Source of the DNA: Betaproteobacteria bacterium RIFCSPLOWO2_12_FULL_68_20
Lineage (GTDB): Bacteria; Pseudomonadota; Gammaproteobacteria; Burkholderiales; SG8-39
Reading direction: 5' to 3'
DNA length: 50,463 nt
Assembly: GCA_001770655.1 (NCBI GenBank)
Contig: MERQ01000007.1
Coordinates: 1-50,463 of the forward strand
Under the pieces are notes generated by a model. That model made no database searches and was not told the DNA's origin. It saw nothing but the letters and a program-made list of their open reading frames with translations. A program made the position numbers and the translations under genes. Positions 1 to 9,159 of the stretch are shown piece by piece; positions within the stretch are counted from its first letter, which is position 1, and the number at the start of each line of letters is the position of its first letter.

Positions 1-895
1 AGTAGAACAGCCGGTCGCCCGGCTGCACGTCGCTGTGCAGCCGGTGCTCCTTCAGGTGCTGAAGCAGCGTGCCGCCGGTCCCGTGCACGATGCACTTGGG
101 CGCGCCGGTGGTGCCCGACGAATAGAGGATGGTGAGCGGGTGATCGAACTCGACCCGCTCGAACTCGATGTCCTTGGGCGCGAACGGGCCGATGAAATCC
201 CCGAGGGCGACTCCGACGCGTGCCGGCGATCCCAGGTACGGCACGACCACGCACTCGCGCACGCTGGGGAGCCTGGCGAGGACCTCCCTCGCCTTCTCCT
301 GCGAATCGAGCTCCCTGCCGCCGTAGAGATATCCGTCGGCGCAGAACAGCACCTTCGGCTCGATCTGGCCGAAGCGGTCGAGCACGCCCTGCACCCCGAA
401 ATCCGGCGAGCACGACGACCAGATCGCGCCCAGGCTCGCGCTTGCGAGCGCGGCGGCGACCGCTTCGGGAAGGTTCGGCAGGTAGCCCGCGACGCGGTCG
501 CCTTTCTTCACGCCCGCCGCGGCGAGCGCCTGCGCCAGGCGCGACACCAGATCATGGAGCTGATCGTGAGAGAGTCTCCTTTTCACCCGATCCTCGCCCC
601 AGAACACGATCGCGTCCGAGCCGCCGCGCCCGCGCAGCAGGTTCTCGGCGAAGTTGAGCCGGGCGTCGGGGAACCACCTCGCCCCCGGCATGCGATCGCC
701 GTCCACCAGCGTGCGCGCACCCTTCGACCCCTTCACCGCGCAGAAGTCCCACACCAGGTTCCAGAACTCCTCGCGTCGCTCGACGGACCAGCGGTGCAGC
801 GACGCGTAATCGGGGAAATTCCCGGCGCGGGCCATGAAGCGCGCCATGCCGGTCTGTGCGGCGCGCTCGGGCGATGGCGTCCACAAGGGCTTCAT
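1..895 (-). CDS. aacS: Acetoacetyl-CoA synthetase, N-terminal part (cut by window edge)
   Basis: Acyl-adenylate-forming ligase that would activate acetoacetate to acetoacetyl-CoA with ATP. The 298 visible codons are the N-terminal half of a family usually near 650 residues; the rest lies beyond the left edge. The AMP-binding P-loop reads YSSGTTGAPKCIVHG near residue 266, followed by the family-typical KEHRLHSDVQPGDRLFY. The start is the ATG at 895-893 (MKPLWTPSPERA). It is divergent from ETF-QO with only 25 bases between the two start codons, and a -10-like TAGAAT lies 8 bases upstream, so the mRNA may have almost no leader. Acetoacetate is an end product of leucine and fatty-acid breakdown, which fits the neighbours. 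Family assignment is firm; the substrate is inferred from similarity. Confidence 0.87.
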   Translation of the reverse strand, partial: MKPLWTPSPERAAQTGMARFMARAGNFPDYASLHRWSVERREEFWNLVWDFCAVKGSKGARTLVDGDRMPGARWFPDARLNFAENLLRGRGGSDAIVFWGEDRVKRRLSHDQLHDLVSRLAQALAAAGVKKGDRVAGYLPNLPEAVAAALASASLGAIWSSCSPDFGVQGVLDRFGQIEPKVLFCADGYLYGGRELDSQEKAREVLARLPSVRECVVVPYLGSPARVGVALGDFIGPFAPKDIEFERVEFDHPLTILYSSGTTGAPKCIVHGTGGTLLQHLKEHRLHSDVQPGDRLFY

Positions 896-903
896 CTACG
901 ACG

Positions 904-913
904 ATTCTATAAT
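904..913. promoter_or_regulatory. Back-to-back -10 boxes of divergent aacS / ETF-QO promoters
   Basis: The ten bases ATTCTATAAT hold TATAAT on the plus strand (908-913, 7 bases before the ETF-QO ATG) and TAGAAT on the minus strand (909-904, 8 bases before the aacS ATG). No recognisable -35 hexamer is present at normal spacing on either side. If used, both transcripts would start within a base or two of the start codons. Confidence 0.5.
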
Positions 914-920
914 TGACTGC

Positions 921-2555
921 ATGGCCCGCGAATCGATGCAGTACGACGTGGTGATCGTCGGCGCCGGCCCGGCGGGCCTCGCCGCGGCGATCCGCCTCAA
1001 GCAGCTCTCGGGTGAAATCCCGGTCTGCGTGCTCGAGAAGGGCTCGGAAGTCGGCGCGCACATCCTTTCGGGCGCGGTGATGGACCCCCGCGCCCTCGCG
1101 GAGCTTGTCCCCGACTGGAAGGGAAAAGGCGCACCGCTGCACACCCCGGTGAGCGCGGACCGGTTCCTGTTCCTGACGGAGTCCTCTTCGTTCGCGACGC
1201 CGGGATTTCTCCTTCCCGCGTGTTTCAGGAACCACGGGAACTACGTCGTGAGCCTCGGCAACGTGTGCCGCTGGCTCGCGAAGCAGGCCGAAGAGCTCGG
1301 GGTGGAGATCTTTCCGGGATTCGCCGCCGCGGATCTGCTCTACGACGAGCGCGGCGCGGTGCGGGGCGTCGCCACCGGAGACCTGGGCGTCGACCGCAAG
1401 GGTGCGAAGACGGACGCCTACCAGCCCGGGATGGAGCTGCACGCGAAGTACACCTTCCTCGCCGAGGGCTGCCGCGGGCACCTCGGGCGGCAGCTCGAGG
1501 CGCGCTACGCGCTGCGCGCCGGAGCCGATCCTCAGGTGTTCGGCATCGGGCTGAAGGAACTCTGGGAGGTGAAGCCCGGGAATCATCGTCCGGGGCTCGT
1601 CGTGCACACCGCCGGATGGCCGCTCGACTCCAGCACCTACGGCGGGTCGTTTCTCTATCACGCCGAGAACAGCCAGGTCGCGATCGGGTTCGTCGTCGGC
1701 CTGGGCTACGCGAACCCCTACCTCTCGCCCTACGAGGAGTTCCAGCGCTACAAGACCCACCCCGCGATCCGCGGCACCCTGGAAGGCGGCAAGCGAATCG
1801 CCTACGGGGCCCGCGCGATCACCGCGGGCGGCCTTCAGTCGCTGCCCAAGCTGACGTTCCCCGGCGGTTGCCTGATCGGCGACGATGCCGGCTTCCTCAA
1901 CGCCTCGCGCATCAAGGGCAGCCACTGCGCGATCAAGTCCGGAATGCTCGCCGCCGAGGCGGCGGCTGCGGCATTGAAATCGGGGCGCGCCGCAGACGAG
2001 CTGAGCGAATATCCGCAGGCATTCCGCGCGAGCTGGCTCCACGAGGAGCTGAACCGCGCACGCAACTTCAAGCCGTGGATGTCGAAAGGACTCTACTTCG
2101 GCTCGCTGATGTTCGGGATCGATCAGGTGCTGCTCAGGGGCCGCGCGCCCTGGACGCTTCACCACGGCCACGCCGACCACGAAACCCTGAGAAAGAAGAC
2201 TGATGTGCGGCCGATCGAGTACCCGAAGCCGGACGGCGTGCTCACGTTCGATCGGCTCACCAACGTCGCGTTCTCGAACACCAACCACAACGAGGAGCAG
2301 CCGTGCCACTTGACGTTGAAGGACGCGTCGGTGCCGGTGCGAGTCAATCTCGAGCTCTACGACGCACCCGAGCAACGCTACTGCCCCGCCGGCGTGTATG
2401 AGATCGTGCGCGATGCCGACGGCTCGAATCCGCGCCTGCAAATCAACGCGCAGAATTGCGTGCACTGCAAGACCTGCGACATCAAGGACCCGGCGCAGAA
2501 CATCGTCTGGATCGCCCCCGAGGGCGGCGGCGGGCCGAATTACCCGAACATGTGA
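921..2555 (+). CDS. Electron-transfer flavoprotein:ubiquinone oxidoreductase
   Basis: Membrane-associated FAD / 4Fe-4S enzyme that passes electrons from reduced ETF to ubiquinone, linking acyl-CoA dehydrogenases to respiration. The 544-residue length is normal. The N-terminus has the FAD-binding dinucleotide motif VGAGPAGLAAA. The C-terminus has the cluster-binding cysteines in RYCPAGVYE and NCVHCKTCDIKDP, and the family ending GGGGPNYPNM. The start is the ATG at 921 (MARESMQYDVVIVG); an in-frame ATG at 936 is possible. There is no Shine-Dalgarno sequence, but TATAAT lies 7 bases upstream. Its partner genes etfB-etfA lie about 7 kb away with three acyl-CoA dehydrogenases in the window, so the respiratory chain for acyl-CoA oxidation is locally complete. 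Confidence 0.95.
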   Translation: MARESMQYDVVIVGAGPAGLAAAIRLKQLSGEIPVCVLEKGSEVGAHILSGAVMDPRALAELVPDWKGKGAPLHTPVSADRFLFLTESSSFATPGFLLPACFRNHGNYVVSLGNVCRWLAKQAEELGVEIFPGFAAADLLYDERGAVRGVATGDLGVDRKGAKTDAYQPGMELHAKYTFLAEGCRGHLGRQLEARYALRAGADPQVFGIGLKELWEVKPGNHRPGLVVHTAGWPLDSSTYGGSFLYHAENSQVAIGFVVGLGYANPYLSPYEEFQRYKTHPAIRGTLEGGKRIAYGARAITAGGLQSLPKLTFPGGCLIGDDAGFLNASRIKGSHCAIKSGMLAAEAAAAALKSGRAADELSEYPQAFRASWLHEELNRARNFKPWMSKGLYFGSLMFGIDQVLLRGRAPWTLHHGHADHETLRKKTDVRPIEYPKPDGVLTFDRLTNVAFSNTNHNEEQPCHLTLKDASVPVRVNLELYDAPEQRYCPAGVYEIVRDADGSNPRLQINAQNCVHCKTCDIKDPAQNIVWIAPEGGGGPNYPNM

Positions 2556-2651
2556 CCGGGAGACCGCACGGCGACCTTCACGCATCCGCTCTACAGCTTC
2601 TTCGGCGAGATCAAGCTCTAGCCGCAGCGCATTTCATACTCTCGAACACCG

Positions 2652-2679
2652 TGGACAAAACGGCTGCGCGGTGGATACT
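2652..2679 (+). promoter_or_regulatory. Candidate sigma-70 promoter for the TRAP operon
   Basis: TGGACA (2652-2657) and GATACT (2674-2679) are separated by 16 bases. This would give a leader of about 64 bases before the dctP ATG at 2750. It lies in the 194-base gap after ETF-QO, in which I recognise no gene. Confidence 0.4.
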
Positions 2680-2749
2680 CGCGTGAGCGGCGCCGGTCCA
2701 ACGCAGCACGGGCTTGGCGCATCGGGTCAACCACGAGAAGGAGATGCCA

Positions 2750-3739
2750 ATGAGAATCGCTACCGCAGCAATTTGCGCGGGCCTGGCGCTGGCCTTCGCC
2801 GGGACGCCCGTGCTGGGGCAGGCCCCCAAGACCTATACCCTGAAATTCAATCACGTGCTTGGTCCGAAGGAGCCCTATCACGAGGGATTCCTCAAGTGGG
2901 CCAAGGCGGTCGATGCGCGCACCAAGGGCGGCCTCAAGATCGAGGTCTTCCCGAGCGCGCAGCTCGGCGTCGAGGAGGACATCCTCGAGCAGATCCGCCA
3001 GGGCGCCAACATCGGCCAGAACACCGATTCGGCCCGGATGGGCAACTACATTCCGGGCATCGCGATCATGAACGGGCCGTATTTCGTCGAGACGCTCGAG
3101 GAGGTGGCCAAGCTGCGCAAGGCGCCCACTGTAGTGAAGTGGCTGGACGAGCTGGCGAGCAGGTTCGGCTTCAAGGTGGTGTCGTTCAACTGGGTACAGG
3201 GCTACCGCCATTTTTTCACCAACAAGCCGATCCGCAAGCCTGAAGACCTGAAGGGACTGCGCATCCGCACGCCTCCTGCGCCGATCTGGCAGGAATCGGT
3301 CCGCGCGCTCGGCGCGACCCCGGTCGCCATGGCCTTCGGCGACATGTACCCCGGCCTGCAGCAGAAAGCGATCGACGGCGTCGAGCTGGTCTACAACAAC
3401 ATCCCCGGCGGGCGCTTCTACGAGGTGCTGAAATTCGCCAACGAGACGAAGCACATCATGCTGATCAACTTCGAGGTGGTGAGCGCCAAGTGGTTCAACT
3501 CGCTGCCGAAGGAGTACCAGAGGGTCCTGGTCGAGGAGGCCGACAAGGCGGGCGAGGAGACCTCGCGGCGCATCCTCAAGCTCGAGGCCGAGGTGGAGCA
3601 GCAGCTCAAGGCCCGGGGCATGACCATCGTGAAGGACGTCGATCTCGCCGCGTTCAGGGAGGCGGGCGAGAAGGCGTACGAAGCGCTGAAGATCACCGAC
3701 GCCAAGAACGCGGTCCACAAGGAGATCGGCAAAAGATAG
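2750..3739 (+). CDS. dctP: TRAP transporter solute-binding protein, DctP family
   Basis: Periplasmic receptor of a tripartite ATP-independent transporter, usually for organic acids. The 329-residue product has a signal peptide (MRIATAAICAGLALAFAG, probable cleavage after VLGQA) and a DctP body with the segments GLRIRTPPAPIWQESV and GDMYPGLQQKAIDGVE. Three starts are in frame. The ATG at 2750 is preferred because a strong AAGGAG (2738-2743) sits 6 bases before it, and because it puts the signal peptide directly at the N-terminus; the ATG at 2744 would touch the Shine-Dalgarno. It is followed 4 bases later by dctQ. The ligand cannot be read from sequence; a mono- or dicarboxylate is likely given the catabolic setting. 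Confidence 0.9.
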   Translation: MRIATAAICAGLALAFAGTPVLGQAPKTYTLKFNHVLGPKEPYHEGFLKWAKAVDARTKGGLKIEVFPSAQLGVEEDILEQIRQGANIGQNTDSARMGNYIPGIAIMNGPYFVETLEEVAKLRKAPTVVKWLDELASRFGFKVVSFNWVQGYRHFFTNKPIRKPEDLKGLRIRTPPAPIWQESVRALGATPVAMAFGDMYPGLQQKAIDGVELVYNNIPGGRFYEVLKFANETKHIMLINFEVVSAKWFNSLPKEYQRVLVEEADKAGEETSRRILKLEAEVEQQLKARGMTIVKDVDLAAFREAGEKAYEALKITDAKNAVHKEIGKR

Positions 3740-3743
3740 CCGG

Positions 3744-4208
3744 ATGAAGAAGCTGTACGAGCGGGTGTGCGCGGCGGAGGCGTTCACCGCCGCCGCGTTC
3801 CTCTCGCTCATGGTGGTGCTGATCTTCGCGGGGGGCGTCGCCCGGCTGCTCGCGCACCCCCTCAACTGGACGATCGACGCAGCGACGGCGCTGTTCGCCT
3901 GGGCCGTTTTCCTGTGCGCCGACATCGCCTGGCGCAAGAACAGCCATATGTCCATCGAGCTGCTCACCAAGCGGCTGCCCGCGAGGCTGCAGTCGGCCTG
4001 CAGGCTGCTGAACTGCTTCATCATTTCGGCGTTTCTGCTCTACGCGATGGTGATGGGGGTGTGGCTCGCCTGGATCAGCCGGGAGCGCGCCTTCCAGGGC
4101 ATACCCGAAGTGAGCTATTCCTGGGTCACGATGAGCATGCCGGTCGGTTCCGCCCTGCTTCTCATCACCACGCTTCTCAAGGTCAGGGCGGAGCTCGCGC
4201 AGGGCTGA
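3744..4208 (+). CDS. dctQ: TRAP transporter small permease, DctQ family
   Basis: Small integral-membrane subunit that bridges the binding protein and DctM. The 154 residues give about four hydrophobic segments and the usual DctQ features: RLLAHPLNWTIDAATALFAWAVF near the N-terminus in a membrane segment, then the ICDIAWRKNSHMSIELL-like loop, read here as CADIAWRKNSHMSIELL. It starts 4 bases after dctP, and its TGA is followed immediately by the ATG of dctM, so the three genes form one operon. Identification rests on length, topology and context. Confidence 0.88.
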   Translation: MKKLYERVCAAEAFTAAAFLSLMVVLIFAGGVARLLAHPLNWTIDAATALFAWAVFLCADIAWRKNSHMSIELLTKRLPARLQSACRLLNCFIISAFLLYAMVMGVWLAWISRERAFQGIPEVSYSWVTMSMPVGSALLLITTLLKVRAELAQG

Positions 4209-5495
4209 ATGCTCCTGGTCCTGATCGCGTTCGCCGTTTTCCTGCTGCTCGGCATGCCGGTCGCGTTCGCGATCGGCATCTCGGGCGCGCTGTTTTTCGC
4301 TCAGCACACGGAATTGCCCTTCACCGTCCCGATCCAGCTCACCGTCTCGCAGACGCAGAACTTCGCGCTGCTCGCGGTGCCGCTGTTCATCATGGCGGGC
4401 AACCTCATGAACCACTCGGGGATCACGCAGCGGCTGCTCGATCTCGCCGCGGTGCTCACCGGCCGGCTCAAGGGCGGCCTCGCGCAGGTGTCGATCGCGC
4501 TTGCGACGCTGATGGGCGGCGTCTCCGGCTCGTGCATCGCCGATGCGGCGATGCAAACGCGCATGCTCGGCGCCGAGATGGTGAAGCGCGGCTTCTCAAG
4601 GGGCTACGCGGCGGGGATTCTGTCCTTCGGCTCGCTGATGACGCCGATCATTCCTCCGGGAATCGGCTTCATCCTCTACGGCACCGTGGGCCAGGTCTCG
4701 ATCGGCAGGCTGTTCGCGGCCGGATTCATTCCCGCCTTCATGCTATGGGCCGCGCTCGCCTTCGCCATCTCCCGCACCGCCGGCAAGCGCGGCTACGCGC
4801 CCGAGCGCAAGACCCGTCCCTCGCCCAGGGAGGTCGGCACCGCGCTCTGGGGCGGGACCTGGGCGATCCTTTTTCCGGTGTTCCTGCTGCTCGGGCTTCG
4901 GTTCGGTGTCTTCACGCCTTCCGAGATCGGCTCGTTTGCCGTCGTCTACGCCGTGTTGATCGGCCTGTTCGCGTATCGGCAGCTCAAAGGCGCGAGCTTC
5001 CGCGAGGCTCTCGAAGGCAGCCTCACCGACGTGGGCGCGGTCATGTTCATCATCGCGATGTCGGGCATCTTCGGCTACGGCATCGTGTTCGAGCGCATCC
5101 CGGAGCTGATCTCCGGCGCCATTCTCGGCGTCACGGACAACCCGCAGCTGGTGCTGGTCCTGATCGTCGCCTTCCTGCTGCTCGCGGGGTTGTTCATCGA
5201 CGGCTCGGTGCTGATCATCATGCTGACCCCGATCTTCCTGCCGCTCGCGACGACGCTCGGCATCGACCCGGTCCACTTCGGCCTGGTGTTCGTCGTCGCG
5301 GTCACGATCGGCAACTTCACTCCGCCGGTCGGCGCGGCCATGTACGCCGTGTGCTCGATCCTCAAGTGCCCGATCGGCGAATACACGCGCGAATCCGCCC
5401 CCTTTCTGCTCGCCGTCTCGGCGGTCGCCCTGCTCCTGATCTTCGTGCCCGAGGTCGTTCTTCTGGTCCCCAACCTGATCTTCGGCAAGGAGTAG
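4209..5495 (+). CDS. dctM: TRAP transporter large permease, DctM family
   Basis: Main translocation subunit of the TRAP system, driven by a cation gradient. Its 428 residues, with about a dozen hydrophobic segments, match the family length. Visible DctM landmarks are the N-terminal GMPVAFAIGISGALFF, the GGVSGSCIADAAMQTRMLG loop, the MTPIIPPGIGFILYG motif, and a late IGNFTPPVGAAMY. The start is the ATG immediately after the dctQ stop codon. It ends 5 bases before the convergent IclR gene. The set DctP-Q-M is complete and shows no damage. Confidence 0.93.
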   Translation: MLLVLIAFAVFLLLGMPVAFAIGISGALFFAQHTELPFTVPIQLTVSQTQNFALLAVPLFIMAGNLMNHSGITQRLLDLAAVLTGRLKGGLAQVSIALATLMGGVSGSCIADAAMQTRMLGAEMVKRGFSRGYAAGILSFGSLMTPIIPPGIGFILYGTVGQVSIGRLFAAGFIPAFMLWAALAFAISRTAGKRGYAPERKTRPSPREVGTALWGGTWAILFPVFLLLGLRFGVFTPSEIGSFAVVYAVLIGLFAYRQLKGASFREALEGSLTDVGAVMFIIAMSGIFGYGIVFERIPELISGAILGVTDNPQLVLVLIVAFLLLAGLFIDGSVLIIMLTPIFLPLATTLGIDPVHFGLVFVVAVTIGNFTPPVGAAMYAVCSILKCPIGEYTRESAPFLLAVSAVALLLIFVPEVVLLVPNLIFGKE

Positions 5496-5500
5496 GCGCC

Positions 5501-6277
5501 TCAGCCGTGCCAGCCGAGCCGCTCCGAGAGCGCGCGCGACAGCTCGGCGAGCGGGCCGCGCAGCTCGCGCAGCCGCTGCTGCGTGACGCGGCTCTTGGGG
5601 CCGATTGTGCAAAGCGAGCCCACCACCTGCCCGGCGTGCCCGAACACCGGCATCGCGACGCAGCGGATGCCCGCGATGTGCTCCTCGTCGTCGATCGCGT
5701 AGCCGGCCGCCCGGATGCGGCGCAACTCGGCCTCGAACGCCGCCCGCGACACGATGGTCTTCGGGGTGTAGCGCACGTAGCGCAGGCGCGCGAGCAGCCC
5801 GGAGAGCTCGGGCTGCGGCAGCCACGGCAGGATCGCCTTGGCGACCGCGGTGCAGTGCAGCGGCCTTTGCGCCCCCACGTCCTGCACAACCCGGACGGGA
5901 CCGTCGTGCTCGCGTTTCGCCACCACGGTCATCGCGCCGTCGCGATAGACGGCGAAGCTGGACCCCTCGCCTGCGCGCCGCGTCAGCTCGGCGAGAAATG
6001 GCCGCGCGATCTCGGCGAGCTGCCCGGGGGACCAGGTGCGCCCGGTGAGCTGGAACGGCTTGGCGGCAAGCTCATAGGCGCGCGTGTCGGGGTCCTGGCG
6101 CAGGTATCCCAGGCCGACCAGGGTCTGCAGCAGGTGATGCGCCGTGCTGCGGTGCAGCCCGGTGCGCCGCGCCGCCTCGGCCAGGCTGGTCGAGCCGCCG
6201 TTGAGCGCGACCGTCTCGACCAGGCGCAGCCCGCGCTCGAGCGAGCGGTGCATCGCGTGCTCGCCGGCTTGTTTCAT
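5501..6277 (-). CDS. IclR-family transcriptional regulator
   Basis: DNA-binding regulator of 258 residues, the usual IclR length. The N-terminal winged helix-turn-helix spans roughly residues 10-70 (SLAEAARRTGLHRSTAHHLLQ). The C-terminal effector domain includes the pattern TAVAKAILPWLP and IDDEEHIAGIRCVAMPVFG, typical of IclR ligand pockets. The start is the ATG at 6277 (MKQAGEHAMHRS); a second ATG eight codons on (MHRSLERG) is also plausible. It is convergent with the TRAP operon and upstream of it lies a palindrome (6299-6311) that could be its own operator. The regulated genes are not known; the TRAP operon is the obvious candidate by proximity. Confidence 0.93.
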   Translation of the reverse strand: MKQAGEHAMHRSLERGLRLVETVALNGGSTSLAEAARRTGLHRSTAHHLLQTLVGLGYLRQDPDTRAYELAAKPFQLTGRTWSPGQLAEIARPFLAELTRRAGEGSSFAVYRDGAMTVVAKREHDGPVRVVQDVGAQRPLHCTAVAKAILPWLPQPELSGLLARLRYVRYTPKTIVSRAAFEAELRRIRAAGYAIDDEEHIAGIRCVAMPVFGHAGQVVGSLCTIGPKSRVTQQRLRELRGPLAELSRALSERLGWHG

Positions 6278-6298
6278 ATGCTGAGATTCTTATCCGAG

Positions 6299-6311
6299 TC
6301 CTGTTTCAGGA
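6299..6311. promoter_or_regulatory. Palindrome upstream of the IclR gene, possible operator
   Basis: TCCTG-TTT-CAGGA is a perfect 5-3-5 inverted repeat 21 bases upstream of the IclR start. IclR regulators commonly bind short palindromes near their own promoters. The surrounding 6285-6319 is AT-richer than the window average, as expected of a promoter region. The site is inferred only. Confidence 0.35.
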
Positions 6312-6320
6312 ATCAGAATA

Positions 6321-6337
6321 CCCGCGTTTCGCGCGGG
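6321..6337. other. GC-rich hairpin after the ETF/acyl-CoA dehydrogenase operon
   Basis: CCCGCG and CGCGGG pair across a 5-base loop in the 154-base gap between the acyl-CoA dehydrogenase stop and the IclR start. It could end transcription of the etfB-etfA operon, but no run of T follows on the minus strand, so a terminator role is weak. Confidence 0.25.
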
Positions 6338-6431
6338 AGGGAAACCATGCTGCTGTTCTAGACGGCGCGCGACAAATCGACGGCAGTCGATGCTGGACGC
6401 CGCGGCCAGGTCGCGGCGCCCGCGCGCACGG

Positions 6432-8222
6432 TCACGCTCCGAGGAACTGATCCTCGTCGAGCGCGAGCACGCCCGCGGCGCCGTCGAGGACCGTGCTCTT
6501 GAGCGCCGGCGCCAGCACCAGCACGTGGTCGCCGAAAAAGCGCGCGGTGGCGATCTTCGCCTGAAAGAACGCGGCATCGCCCTGCTTCGCCGCAAGCGCC
6601 TTTTCGGCGGCGAGCGCCGCGCGCGCCAGCTGCCAGCCGCCCGCGACGACGCCCATCAGCTTGAGGAACGGCACCGCGCCCGCGAACGCGGCGCGCGGAT
6701 CCTTGCCGGCGCCCGCGACGATGAATTCCACGCACTCGGCGACCGCCTGCGCACCCGCCGCGAGCCGGCTTCGAAGGGCCTGGATGTCCCTGTTGCCCGA
6801 GCGCGCCAGCTCGGCATCGAGCTTGTTCAGCTGCGCGATCCATACCTTCGCCGTCGCCCCGCCTTCGCGCGCGATCTTGCGGCCGACCAGGTCGCCCGCC
6901 TGGATCCCGGTCGTGCCCTCGTAGATGGTGGTGATGCGGGCGTCGCGCAGGTGCTGTGCGGCGCCGGTTTCCTCGATGAATCCCATGCCGCCGTGAACCT
7001 GGATGCCGAGCGAGGCGATCTCGATCCCGGTCTCGGTGCTCCAGCCCTTCACCACCGGGATCATCAGGTCCACGAATGCCTGGCTGCGCGCGCGCGTCTC
7101 CTTGTCCGGATGGCGCTGCGCGGTGTCCATCGCGGCTGCGACCACGTAGGCCAGGGCGCGCATCGCCTCGGTCTGCGATTTCATCAGCATCAGCATCCTG
7201 CGCACGTCCGGGTGGCGGATGATCGGCACCGTCTTGCCGCCTTCCACCAGGTCCCTGCCCTGCAGCCGCTCCCTGGCGTACGCGAGCGCGCGCTGGTACG
7301 CGCGCTCGGAGATGGAGACGCCCTGCAGGCCGACGCCGAAGCGCGCCTCGTTCATCATGACGAACATGTAGGCGAGGCCCTTGTTCTCCTCGCCGACGAG
7401 GTAGCCCACCGCGTTGTCGAACACCATCACCGCGGTCGGGCTCGCGTGGATGCCGAGCTTGTGCTCGATCGAGGCGCAAACGGCGCCGTTGCGCTCGCCG
7501 AGCGAGCCGTCGGGCTTCACCAGGAACTTCGGCACGATGAAGAGCGAAATTCCCTTCACGCCCTCGGGCGCGTCGGGGGTGCGCGCGAGCACCAGGTGCA
7601 CGATGTTCTCGGCGAGATCGTGCTCGCCGTAGGTGATGAAAATCTTCTGCCCGGTGACGAGGTAGTGCTCGCCGTGGCGAACCGCGCGCGTCTTGACGAG
7701 CGCCAGGTCGGTGCCGGCCTGCGGCTCGGTGAGGTTCATGGTGCCGGTCCAGGCCCCTTCGGCCATCTTGCCGAGGTAGGTCTTCTGCAGCGCCTCGGAG
7801 CCGCAAAGCTCGAGCGCGTGGATCGCCCCTTGCGTGAGCAGCGGGCAGAGCGAGAACGACATGTTGGCCGAGCAGAGCATCTCCTCGACCGCGGTGGCGA
7901 CGAGTTTCGGCAGGCCCTGCCCGCCCCACTCGGGGCGCACCGGCAGCGCGCCCCAGCCGCCTTCGACGTAGCGCCGGTAGGCGTCCTTGAATCCTTTCGG
8001 CGTCGTGACCGAGCCCTGGCTCCATTTGGAGCCTTCTCGATCTCCTGAATAATTAATAGGATCAAGAACTTCTGTTCCGAACTTCGAAGCTTCCTCGAGG
8101 ATCGCATCGACCGTGTCCGGAGTCGCGTCCTGATAGCCCGGCAGCCGGGCCAGCTCGGCGAGGCCTGCCAGCTCGTTCAGCACGAAGCGCATCTCCTTGA
8201 GCGGGGCGGCATAGGCGCTCAT
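6432..8222 (-). CDS. Acyl-CoA dehydrogenase, long form with C-terminal extension
   Basis: FAD enzyme that makes the 2,3-double bond in an acyl-CoA and gives electrons to ETF. At 596 residues it belongs to the long subfamily that includes 3-methylmercaptopropionyl-CoA dehydrogenase (DmdC-like), not the 380-residue forms. Seen motifs: [19 protein letters not shown] (FAD/substrate loop), [13 protein letters not shown], and the catalytic glutamate in [11 protein letters not shown]. The start is the ATG at 8222-8220, overlapping the etfA stop as ATGA, so it is translationally coupled and is the third gene of etfB-etfA-acd. That linkage suggests dedicated use of this ETF. The chain length of the substrate cannot be told from sequence. 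Confidence 0.93.
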   Translation of the reverse strand: MSAYAAPLKEMRFVLNELAGLAELARLPGYQDATPDTVDAILEEASKFGTEVLDPINYSGDREGSKWSQGSVTTPKGFKDAYRRYVEGGWGALPVRPEWGGQGLPKLVATAVEEMLCSANMSFSLCPLLTQGAIHALELCGSEALQKTYLGKMAEGAWTGTMNLTEPQAGTDLALVKTRAVRHGEHYLVTGQKIFITYGEHDLAENIVHLVLARTPDAPEGVKGISLFIVPKFLVKPDGSLGERNGAVCASIEHKLGIHASPTAVMVFDNAVGYLVGEENKGLAYMFVMMNEARFGVGLQGVSISERAYQRALAYARERLQGRDLVEGGKTVPIIRHPDVRRMLMLMKSQTEAMRALAYVVAAAMDTAQRHPDKETRARSQAFVDLMIPVVKGWSTETGIEIASLGIQVHGGMGFIEETGAAQHLRDARITTIYEGTTGIQAGDLVGRKIAREGGATAKVWIAQLNKLDAELARSGNRDIQALRSRLAAGAQAVAECVEFIVAGAGKDPRAAFAGAVPFLKLMGVVAGGWQLARAALAAEKALAAKQGDAAFFQAKIATARFFGDHVLVLAPALKSTVLDGAAGVLALDEDQFLGA

Positions 8223-9157
8223 TTCTTCAGCTCCTCGACGAGTTGCGGGACGATCTGGAACAGATCTCCCACCACGCCGTAATCGGCGACCTGGAAAATC
8301 GGCGCCTCCTCGTCCTTGTTGATGGCGACGATCACGCGGCTGTCCTTCATGCCCGCCAGATGCTGGATCGCGCCGGAGATGCCCACCGCGATGTACAAGT
8401 CGGGGGCCACGATCTTGCCGGTCTGGCCCACTTGCCAGTCGTTCGGCACGAAGCCCGCGTCCACCGCGGCGCGCGAGGCGCCCATCGCCGCGCCGAGCGC
8501 GTCGGCAAGCGGCTCGAGCACCTGCCTGAAGTTGTCGCCCGAGGCCATTCCGCGCCCGCCCGAGATGATCACCTTGGCCGAGGTGAGCTCGGGACGCTCC
8601 GATTTCGAGACCTCGCGGCCGACGAACGACGACAGGCCGCTGTCGGCGGGCACCTGGACGTTCTCGACCGCGCCGGAGCCCCCGGACGCGGCGACCGCGT
8701 CGAACGCGGTGGTCCGCACCGTGATCACCTTCACGGAGTCCTTCGATTTCACGGTGGCGAGGGCGTTGCCGGCGTAGATCGGGCGCACGAACGTGTCGGC
8801 GTTCTCGACCGCCACGATTTCCGAGACCTGCTGCACGTCGAGCAGCGCCGCTACCCGCGGCATCACGTTCTTGCCGTTCGAGGTGGCGGGAGCGAGGATG
8901 TGGGTGTACTCCTTTGCGATCGAGACCACCAATGCCGCCACATTCTCCGCCAGGTGATCGGCGAGCTGCGGCGCGTCGGCGTGCAGCGCCTTGGCGACTC
9001 CGGCGACGCTCGCCGCAGCCCTGGCCGCCTCGCCCGCCTGGTGCCCGGCGACGAGCACGTGGATCTCGCCTCCCAGCTTTTGCGCCGCCGCGACCGTGCT
9101 GAGCGTCGCCTTCTTGACGCTCCTCCCGTCGTGCTCCGCGACGACCAGGATCGCCAT
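8219..9157 (-). CDS. etfA: Electron transfer flavoprotein, alpha subunit
   Basis: FAD-carrying subunit of the ETF heterodimer that collects electrons from acyl-CoA dehydrogenases. Its 312 residues match the family. Start [11 protein letters not shown] is typical. The C-terminal FAD domain shows VIISGGRGM, the [19 protein letters not shown] stretch and [17 protein letters not shown], all classic EtfA landmarks. It begins 2 bases after the etfB stop and overlaps the downstream dehydrogenase by ATGA. Confidence 0.97.
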   Translation of the reverse strand: MAILVVAEHDGRSVKKATLSTVAAAQKLGGEIHVLVAGHQAGEAARAAASVAGVAKALHADAPQLADHLAENVAALVVSIAKEYTHILAPATSNGKNVMPRVAALLDVQQVSEIVAVENADTFVRPIYAGNALATVKSKDSVKVITVRTTAFDAVAASGGSGAVENVQVPADSGLSSFVGREVSKSERPELTSAKVIISGGRGMASGDNFRQVLEPLADALGAAMGASRAAVDAGFVPNDWQVGQTGKIVAPDLYIAVGISGAIQHLAGMKDSRVIVAINKDEEAPIFQVADYGVVGDLFQIVPQLVEELKK

Positions 9158-9159
9158 CG

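Noticed and set aside
2556-2612. In-frame stretch after the ETF-QO stop that reads FTHPLYSFFGEIKL and then stops
   Set aside because: ETF-QO already ends with the normal family C-terminus (GGGGPNYPNM). The extra 18 codons have no start and no recognised family, so neither readthrough nor a gene is supported.
6346-6360. Tiny frame ATG-CTG-CTG-TTC-stop with GGAGGG upstream, on the plus strand
   Set aside because: No plus-strand gene follows that it could regulate, and such four-codon frames are common by chance.
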